Origin: Tatlockia sp.
Lineage (GTDB): Bacteria; Pseudomonadota; Gammaproteobacteria; Legionellales; Legionellaceae
Length of the DNA: 64,000 bases
Reading direction: 5' to 3'
NCBI GenBank assembly: GCA_013697955.1
Contig: JACCVV010000024.1
Location: 1 to 64,000, forward strand
Shown here in pieces: positions 57,753-64,000 of the stretch (the stretch's first letter is position 1; every line of letters starts with the position of its first letter). The notes under the pieces are model-generated. The model was not told the DNA's origin. It was given only the letters and a program-made list of their open reading frames with translations, and searched no databases. Position numbers and translations under genes: made by a program.

Positions 57753-58550
57753 ATGTTAAAACAACGAATATTAACAGCTGTAGTACTTGTTCCCCTTGTT
57801 TTATTTGCCATTTTCTATGCAAATAGCTGGATTTTTACCTCAATTGTTTTGCTATTATTACTGGCTTGTGCCTATGAGTGGTCATTCTTGATCCCTTTAG
57901 AAAACCTTGGATTACAAATTATCTTCCTAGCTGTCTTATTGGCAATGACTTGGTTAACTCATTTTTATTATAATTATTGGCTGCTGGCAGGAATGATTCT
58001 TTGGGTTTTTATTATTCTTGCTATTATATTTTATCCAAAATCGCAGGTGATTTGGGGTCAGTCCTGGATTATTTTTTTGGCTGGTTTAATCGTTTTACCT
58101 CTGTTTGTTCAATCCTTGCTTAATTTGTATCACCATGATTTGGGTCGCGATTTAATTGTTTATCTTTTGTTTCTTGTTTGGGCATCAGATATTGGCGCAT
58201 ATTTTGCGGGCAAGCAATGGGGAAAATACAAGTTAATTCCCTTTGTTAGTCCAGGTAAAACTGTAGAAGGGGCAGCTGGCGGCTTTATATTATCAATGCT
58301 TATTGCAATGGCTGGTCATTACTATTTTCAACCTGTTCACACCGGATTATGGTTCTTGATCGCCATAATGACATCTGTTATTTCTGTGTTTGGTGATTTA
58401 TTTATATCAATGCTTAAGAGGCGTACAAAAATTAAAGATACTGGAAATCTATTGCCTGGACATGGCGGCATTTTGGATCGTTTGGATTCTCTGATTGCAG
58501 CCTTACCTTTCTTCAATTGTGGGCTAATGTATTTAACCCCGGGATTATAA
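57753..58550 (+). CDS. cdsA: Phosphatidate cytidylyltransferase CdsA
   Basis: CdsA makes CDP-diacylglycerol from phosphatidate and CTP in the inner membrane. The 265-residue multi-helix protein has DIGAYFAGKQWGKYKL, SPGKTVEGAAGG and the family signature KIKDTGNLLPGHGGILDRLD. It starts 1 base after the uppS stop. PssA (40557-41288) uses its product. Confidence 0.95.
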   Translation: MLKQRILTAVVLVPLVLFAIFYANSWIFTSIVLLLLLACAYEWSFLIPLENLGLQIIFLAVLLAMTWLTHFYYNYWLLAGMILWVFIILAIIFYPKSQVIWGQSWIIFLAGLIVLPLFVQSLLNLYHHDLGRDLIVYLLFLVWASDIGAYFAGKQWGKYKLIPFVSPGKTVEGAAGGFILSMLIAMAGHYYFQPVHTGLWFLIAIMTSVISVFGDLFISMLKRRTKIKDTGNLLPGHGGILDRLDSLIAALPFFNCGLMYLTPGL

Positions 58551-58552
58551 AT

Positions 58553-59905
58553 ATGGTTTCGACCTTGTTTTATTTTATTTTAGCGCTTTTGCTATTAATA
58601 ACGGTCCATGAATATGGACATTTTATAGTAGCTCGCCTTTGTGGTGTGAAGGTACTGCGCTTTTCTTTTGGTTTCGGAAAAGTATTAGCACGTTGGCATG
58701 ATAAAAAAGGAACTGAATATGCATGGTCCCTTTTTCCTCTCGGCGGCTACGTAAAAATGCTTGATGAGGGCGAAGGTGAAGTGCCAGCAGCAGAGCGCCA
58801 TTTAGCTTTTAATAATAAATCAGTCTGGGCCAGAATTGCGATAATTTCGGCAGGCCCTATCTTTAATTTTATTTTCGCCTTTTTAGCCCTGTGGCTAGTG
58901 CTCGTTATAGGTATTCGTTCCTTAGCCCCAATGATTGATGAAGTTAAATCAGGTTCTATAGCCGCGAAAGCTGGTTTGCAATCCAAAGAAGAAATTGTAG
59001 CTTTGGATGGAAAAAAAATAACAAGTTGGCGAGATGTGCAATTTGCTTTGATGCCTTTACTTGGCTCCGAAAAAAATGTTTCCATCACTTTGAAACCTTA
59101 CAATAACAAACAAACCAGAAATTTAATCTTACCGCTGGCTGACTGGCATATTGATTCGAAAAAACCAGATCCTTTGGGTAGCCTTGGAATTGTTCCTTTT
59201 ATACCCAAAATCCCTCCGGTTATTGGCGAAGTCGTAGCAGAATCATCAGCTGACAAGGCAGGGCTTAAAAATGGCGACATTATTAAACAAATGAATGGTG
59301 TGCCTGTGGATGATTGGCTGGATTTAGTTAACTACGTGAAAGCACACCCTGGTGATACCTTGACTTTAGCCTATAGCCGGAATGGTCAAACTAATCTACT
59401 TAAAATGATTATTGGTTCACACGAAAACAACGGTAAAACTGAAGGTTTTTTGGGACTGCGTTCTCAAAATGTAAATTGGCCAAAAGAGTGGATACGTATT
59501 GATCGACAAAGGCCAATAGAGGCCTTGGGGTCTGCCTTTAGTCAAACTTCTGAATTAATAGGGGCAACTTTTTCACTAATTGGCCGCTTTGCTACAGGAA
59601 AGTTAGCGATACAAAGTATAAGTGGTCCAGTGGGAATTGCTCAGGGAGCTGGAGAGTCTGGCCGGAGTGGTTTAAGCTATTACCTGTCTTTTTTGGCTTT
59701 AGTATCTATAAGTTTAGGCGTATTGAATCTGTTACCAATACCAATGCTTGATGGCGGTCATTTGTTGTACTGTTTCATAGAGATTATTTTCCGACGTCCT
59801 CTTGCAGATGGCGTGAAGTCCGTTGGGATTTATTTAGGACTTGTTTTTTTATTGGGGCTAATGGTATTAGCGTTGAGTAACGATATTACACGTTTGATTA
59901 ATTGA
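58553..59905 (+). CDS. rseP: Site-2 protease RseP
   Basis: This intramembrane metalloprotease acts in the envelope stress pathway, cutting the anti-sigma factor after DegS. The 450-residue protein has VHEYGHF near residue 19 (HExxH), two periplasmic PDZ domains, and LLPIPMLDGGHLLYCF near the C-terminus, which supplies the third zinc ligand. I chose the ATG 2 bases after the cdsA stop. dxr, which often lies between cdsA and rseP in gammaproteobacteria, is absent. Confidence 0.95.
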   Translation: MVSTLFYFILALLLLITVHEYGHFIVARLCGVKVLRFSFGFGKVLARWHDKKGTEYAWSLFPLGGYVKMLDEGEGEVPAAERHLAFNNKSVWARIAIISAGPIFNFIFAFLALWLVLVIGIRSLAPMIDEVKSGSIAAKAGLQSKEEIVALDGKKITSWRDVQFALMPLLGSEKNVSITLKPYNNKQTRNLILPLADWHIDSKKPDPLGSLGIVPFIPKIPPVIGEVVAESSADKAGLKNGDIIKQMNGVPVDDWLDLVNYVKAHPGDTLTLAYSRNGQTNLLKMIIGSHENNGKTEGFLGLRSQNVNWPKEWIRIDRQRPIEALGSAFSQTSELIGATFSLIGRFATGKLAIQSISGPVGIAQGAGESGRSGLSYYLSFLALVSISLGVLNLLPIPMLDGGHLLYCFIEIIFRRPLADGVKSVGIYLGLVFLLGLMVLALSNDITRLIN

Positions 59906-60124
59906 AAATTTTTATTTTAAAATCGTATTAGTTTGAGTATATATAATTCAAATCAACTTAATTTTTAACAAAAAATTAAGTTTTTAGGTTTAAGGCTTGA
60001 TACAATTTCTTGACAGAGTCTCTTAGTTCCTATAAAAGGTTTGCAATTTATATTTTGCGGAATTTAAGACAAGCATCTTAAATGTAGCGTCATAGATTTT
60101 CAGATGTACTGGACATAAATAATA

Positions 60125-62440
60125 ATGAAAAAAGTCAGTAGAAAAATTTTATTGGGTATTTGCTGGTCAACTTTAATGACCTGTTCAATTCAAGTTAATG
60201 CAGCGAATGAATTCGTGGTACGTGATATCAGAGTTAATGGATTACATCGGATAAGCACAGGTACTGTCTTAAACTACCTGCCCGTTCAGGTTGGCGAAGA
60301 AATAGGGCCAAACTCCACAGCACAAATTATTCGCTCTTTATACGACACCGGTTTTTTCCAGTCAGTAGAACTTGAAAGGAAAGGCAATACGTTGGTGGTT
60401 AATGTTATTGAACGCGCAACAATTGGTTCAGTTACGGTCAACGGAAATAAAGAAATACCGGCCGATAAGATGAAAGAGTTACTTAAGCAGCTTGGTCTGG
60501 TCAATGGGCAGGTATATCAGCGTTCTTCACTTGAACGTTTAGCAAAAGAATTAAAGCAGTCCTATAACGCGCGTGGAAAATACAATGCAAGAATTGAGAC
60601 CAATGTAACCATTTTGACTGAAAACCGTGTCGCAATTTCTGCAACTGTTTCGGAAGGGCGAGTATCTCGCATAAAAGAAGTGAAAATAATTGGTAATCAT
60701 GATTTTTTGACTAGTGAATTAAAACCAGTACTTTCCCTGTCAGTTTCAAATATGTTTACCTATTTTACCAAGAAAGATCAGTACTCCAAAGCGGCTATGG
60801 ATGCTTCGCTAGAAGCACTTCGTTCCTTTTATCTTGACCGCGGTTATTTAAAATTCAGGATTGTTTCCTCTCAAGTGTTGTTAGCTCCAGATAAAAAAGA
60901 TGTCTTTATCAATATACATGTTGAAGAAGGTCCTCAATATCGCTTTTCTAACTATACGATAACGGGTAAGACTATTTTACCTAAAGAAAAAATGGATGCC
61001 TTGGTTCAAGTAAAGAAGGGTGAAATTTTCTCAAGAAAAAAAGTCACTGAAAGTATTTCCGCAATTGGTTTAGCTCTTGGTGATCTTGGCTATGGGTTCC
61101 CAGCTATTAATGCTGACCCTCAAATTGATGAAGCCAATAAAACAGTCTTTATTAATTTCATTGTCGAGCCTGGACGTCATGTCTATGTTCGCCGGATTAA
61201 TTTCCATGGCAATACGAAGACAGCCGATTATGTCTTGAGAAATGTAATCCGACAAAACGAAGGTTCTTTATTATCTTTACATAATATAAAAGAATCTGAA
61301 CGACAAATGCGCAATTTGGGTTACTTAAAAAATGTTAATGTAAAAACAACACAGGTGCCTGGAGCAAATAATCAGGTTGACCTGGATGTTGAAATTGAAG
61401 AAGCACCTTCAGCTGAAGCAACCGCCTCCTTGGGATATGGAACCAATGGTCCTCAAGTGAATGCAGCCTTTAACCAACATAATTTCATGGGGACAGGTCG
61501 TTCCGTTGGCTTTGATTTCAATGCTAGTTATTGGGGTAGAAATTATTCTTTTAACTATTACAATCCCTTTTATACTCGGACCGGAGTAGGAAGAGGATTT
61601 AATTTGTACTATCAAACCATTGATCCAAAGCGTTTAAAAGAAATCTCTGTCTACTCTGCTGATCGTTTCGGCGGCGATGTAAATTACAATATACAGCTAA
61701 GTGAATACAGCAGTTTACAATTAGGATATGGGTATCAGAACTTAAACATCAGGTCACCAGGCAATGTAATTCCTTTCCAAAATTTCGTAAATGCAAAAGG
61801 GCGAGATTTCAATCAGATACGTCTGAATTCTGGTTGGTCAAGAAATACGTATGATCAGATGCCTTATCCAACAAAAGGTTGGAATCAGCAAGCAAGCATA
61901 ATGGCAGCACTGCCAGGATCTTCTCGTTCTCTTTCTTATTATAAAGCCTCGTATATGACAAGAATTTACCAACCCATTTACAGAGGATTTATATTAACTG
62001 TTTTAGGTAATGTGGGTTATGGAAACTCATTTAATGATGATGGCTTGCCATTTTTTGAAAATTACTATGCAGGAGGTATTTCCTATCCTGGACAAGTTCG
62101 TGGTTTTGATAGTTATTCCTTAGGTCCTAGAGATAACTTCGGTAATGCACTAGGGGGGAACTTGCTATTGAACGGAAATGCCGGATTGATTCTGCCTTAC
62201 CCCTTAAGCCGTGACACCGTGAGAACCACAGTGTTTACCGATTTTGGTAATGTGTGGGCGCGAGGAATACCAAGGCCCTTTACTGGAATAGATGCTGGTC
62301 CCCTACGTTATTCAGCGGGTCTATCACTAGAATGGCGCTCACCTTTCGGGCCTTTAGCATTTAGCGTGGCTGTACCCTTGAATAAGCAGCCGTATGACTC
62401 TAAACAGATATTTCAATTTAGTTTATCTTCCGGGTTTTAA
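60125..62440 (+). CDS. bamA: Outer-membrane assembly factor BamA
   Basis: BamA inserts beta-barrel proteins into the outer membrane. The 771-residue protein has a signal peptide (ending ...SIQVNA before ANEFV), five POTRA domains over about residues 25-420 (FVVRDIRVNGLHRISTGTV is the first), and a C-terminal Omp85 barrel with the VRGFDSYSLGPRD motif and a terminal SLSSGF for barrel recognition. It follows rseP by 220 bases; that gap is AT-rich and presumably holds its promoter. Confidence 0.97.
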   Translation: MKKVSRKILLGICWSTLMTCSIQVNAANEFVVRDIRVNGLHRISTGTVLNYLPVQVGEEIGPNSTAQIIRSLYDTGFFQSVELERKGNTLVVNVIERATIGSVTVNGNKEIPADKMKELLKQLGLVNGQVYQRSSLERLAKELKQSYNARGKYNARIETNVTILTENRVAISATVSEGRVSRIKEVKIIGNHDFLTSELKPVLSLSVSNMFTYFTKKDQYSKAAMDASLEALRSFYLDRGYLKFRIVSSQVLLAPDKKDVFINIHVEEGPQYRFSNYTITGKTILPKEKMDALVQVKKGEIFSRKKVTESISAIGLALGDLGYGFPAINADPQIDEANKTVFINFIVEPGRHVYVRRINFHGNTKTADYVLRNVIRQNEGSLLSLHNIKESERQMRNLGYLKNVNVKTTQVPGANNQVDLDVEIEEAPSAEATASLGYGTNGPQVNAAFNQHNFMGTGRSVGFDFNASYWGRNYSFNYYNPFYTRTGVGRGFNLYYQTIDPKRLKEISVYSADRFGGDVNYNIQLSEYSSLQLGYGYQNLNIRSPGNVIPFQNFVNAKGRDFNQIRLNSGWSRNTYDQMPYPTKGWNQQASIMAALPGSSRSLSYYKASYMTRIYQPIYRGFILTVLGNVGYGNSFNDDGLPFFENYYAGGISYPGQVRGFDSYSLGPRDNFGNALGGNLLLNGNAGLILPYPLSRDTVRTTVFTDFGNVWARGIPRPFTGIDAGPLRYSAGLSLEWRSPFGPLAFSVAVPLNKQPYDSKQIFQFSLSSGF

Positions 62441-62548
62441 GGGGAGTTTAAACCTTAATCAATATGAAGATGTTGATAGTTTGCGGTTATCGCAACCTAA
62501 ATGGAAATATGCTAGCATCAAAGTCTTTTTAATTAGGAGAGCAACAAT

Positions 62549-63049
62549 ATGAAACGTTTTACTGGGATTTTAATTGCAATGGTATTAGCCCTTAGTGGCC
62601 TGAATGTTTTTGCAGACGGGGCAAAGATTGGTGTGGTTGACTTACAAAAAATCATGCAAACCTCTATCCAAATGAAAGCAATTCAGAAAAAACTGGAAAA
62701 TGATTTTAAACCCCGTCGCGATAAACTACTCGCTATGGAAGAAGGTTTAAAAAAAGATATGGAAAAATTCAAGCGTGATAGTTCAGTGCTAAGCGATTCA
62801 CAAAAGAAAGAGCTTGAGAAAAAAATTGTTTCCGTACAGCAAAATTTCGAAAGAGAAGGCCAGCACTATCAACAAGAATTAAGTACTGCTCATAACGAAG
62901 CAATGGAAAATTTATACAGCAAAATCCGCAAAGCTATTGCTAAAGTCGCCGAAACAGACAAATACGATATCGTCTTACAAAAAGACGCAGCTCCGTTCAG
63001 TTCTGAGAAACTTGACATTACTGATAGCGTATTAAAGCAAATTGCCTAA
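62549..63049 (+). CDS. skp: Periplasmic chaperone Skp (OmpH)
   Basis: Skp holds unfolded outer-membrane proteins in the periplasm. The 166-residue protein has a signal peptide (ILIAMVLALSGLNVFA), GVVDLQKIMQTSIQMK, and a long coiled-coil region (KKDMEKFKRDSSVLSD, KKELEKKIVSVQQNF) as in other Skp proteins. AGGAGA lies before the ATG. It follows bamA and precedes the lpxD remnant and fabZ, the standard envelope order. Confidence 0.94.
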   Translation: MKRFTGILIAMVLALSGLNVFADGAKIGVVDLQKIMQTSIQMKAIQKKLENDFKPRRDKLLAMEEGLKKDMEKFKRDSSVLSDSQKKELEKKIVSVQQNFEREGQHYQQELSTAHNEAMENLYSKIRKAIAKVAETDKYDIVLQKDAAPFSSEKLDITDSVLKQIA

Positions 63050-63052
63050 TAA

Positions 63053-63790
63053 GTGAGTTTAAGTATCTACCCTCGCTGAATTAGCACAGCGCATCATGGA
63101 TGGCTGCTTGCCTGTTAATGATAAGCAGACTATCCACCGCGTTGCATTTTTAGGTCGCGCTACCCGAACTGATGTGTCCAATTTTGATAATTCAAACATG
63201 CTAAGGTTGATCAGATGACCGAACATGTGCGTTTTGTTCAAAAATGCTTATTTTAATACACTATCAATTTAATGGAGCTTTTGGGCGCTATTTTACGGAT
63301 TACTTTGATCTAACATAAAAACTGTTGCGTAAATAACACCGGATATTAATGAAGACCGTTAAAAAAATAACAAGTTTATTCATAATGAAGCATCGATAGA
63401 CCACTGCAGCTATGAAAAAGGGAAGATTTCTGTTGAGTTATTACAGTTTCGGTGAATCCGTTAGTAAGTGCTCTGTTGACATTTCAGAATTGCGTTGTTA
63501 ACAAAGTTAATAGTTATAAATCACAAAACTCAGTTTATGTTATAGAGATAAAAGACTTGTGGGGCAGGAGATTAAGACTGCCTGATATTGTGGTATTAAA
63601 TATATATCGACTGTCAAAATCCTGAGAAGTTTAGGGTTTAATTGTCGGAAAAAAGATTATCCGAGCATCAATTTGGCGAGGAAAATATTGCCAATTTTAG
63701 GTCGTATTGATGAGATAAATGTTTGGATTATTTGATTGTAAAAGGACTGTAGCAATGCTCAAAGATTATTTGTATGAGCAACAGAGGAAT
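63053..63790 (+). pseudogene. lpxD: Decayed lpxD (UDP-3-O-acylglucosamine N-acyltransferase)
   Basis: Between skp and fabZ, where lpxD normally lies, no frame is open. The plus-strand frame at 63063-63219 reads STLAELAQRIMDG...IHRVAFLGRATRTDVSNFDN, matching the LpxD N-terminal domain (L-ELA-----G...I--VA-L--A----SF--N). Farther on, in other frames, FIHNEASIDHCSYEKG (about 63373-63420) resembles the first hexapeptide repeats (IHPSA-ID--A-IG), and ARKILPILGRIDEI near 63690 resembles the KIPQLGRVII region. The whole gene therefore seems to have decayed through many indels. The N-terminal match is good; the later matches are weaker. Another lpxD copy elsewhere must supply the function. Confidence 0.7.
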
Positions 63791-63814
63791 GTGAAAAATA
63801 ATGAGAGTTAAGGT

Positions 63815-64000
63815 ATGAGCGAATCCATTAACATAATAAAAATTCTTGAATTATTACCCCATCGTTATCCTTTCATATTGGTTGATCGGGTTCTGGACTA
63901 TAAAGAATTTGATTTTTTGACCGCTATTAAAAATGTAACGATTAATGAACCTTACTTCATAGGACATTTTCCTGGAAACCCGATTATGCCTGGTGTTTTA
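63815..64000 (+). CDS. fabZ: 3-Hydroxyacyl-ACP dehydratase FabZ (partial)
   Basis: The frame starts at ATG 63815 and runs off the window. The 62 residues seen include [19 protein letters not shown] and the catalytic [12 protein letters not shown] with the His of the hot-dog-fold dehydratase. FabZ dehydrates 3-hydroxyacyl-ACP in fatty acid synthesis and competes with LpxA/LpxD for 3-hydroxyacyl-ACP. lpxA probably follows outside the window. Confidence 0.95.
   Translation, partial: MSESINIIKILELLPHRYPFILVDRVLDYKEFDFLTAIKNVTINEPYFIGHFPGNPIMPGVL

Noticed and set aside
63059-63241. 60-codon minus-strand frame after skp
   Set aside because: It is antisense to the best-preserved piece of the lpxD remnant, which explains the sequence better.

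Overview
The window is a low-GC gammaproteobacterial chromosome segment that I assign to Legionella (not necessarily L. pneumophila). The evidence is an M4 zinc metalloprotease of exactly the ProA/Msp length (543 aa), a DotV/IcmC-like type IVB secretion membrane protein, an ankyrin-repeat protein and other orphan proteins of the kind Dot/Icm systems export, and ordinary gammaproteobacterial housekeeping blocks. The uppS-cdsA-rseP order without dxr fits a lineage that makes isoprenoids by the mevalonate route.

Layout. 1-250: the end of an rRNA operon (5S plus terminator). 250-1990: decayed DNA holding a wrecked IS30-family transposase. 1993-11670: ankyrin protein, glutathione reductase with a gamma-carbonic-anhydrase-like protein, small envelope proteins, two hydrolases, an AhpD-like protein, a divergent PdxJ and a Rap1a-like secreted protein. 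11761-17800: the main accessory block, with two tandem ATP-grasp ligase-like genes preceded by an 8-bp tandem repeat, a small membrane protein, a truncated IS2-group element, and an overlapping pair made of a PIN-like nuclease (one base short in an A-run) and a pentapeptide-repeat protein. It stops at tRNA-Ile2(CAU).

17982-33816: tRNA-Ile2 and the macromolecular synthesis operon rpsU-yqeY-dnaG-rpoD, then tsaD, plsY, hemW, mdh, purH, prmA, accC, accB, aroQ and sua5. The t6A genes tsaD and sua5 are both present. 33948-48979: proA, hydrolase, EEP phosphatase, a 126-bp near-perfect palindrome, class I aldolase, ferredoxin-NADP reductase, dotV, pssA, rpoN-hpf-HPr, ribosomal proteins L33/L28, trmB, hflK-hflC and purA. 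49232-52453: a second accessory island of three orphan genes, one with a His...Asn-Cys arrangement suggestive of a permuted papain-like hydrolase. 52753-64000: ctpA, envC and gpmI on the minus strand, then on the plus strand the envelope cluster uppS-cdsA-rseP-bamA-skp, a decayed lpxD, and the start of fabZ.

Best candidates for undescribed biology are the PIN-like/pentapeptide pair (15877-17779), the twin ATP-grasp ligases with their upstream repeat (11891-14074), the putative permuted cysteine hydrolase (50810-52453), and the palindromic element at 37361-37486. All function calls come from reading the translated sequence; no database search was run.
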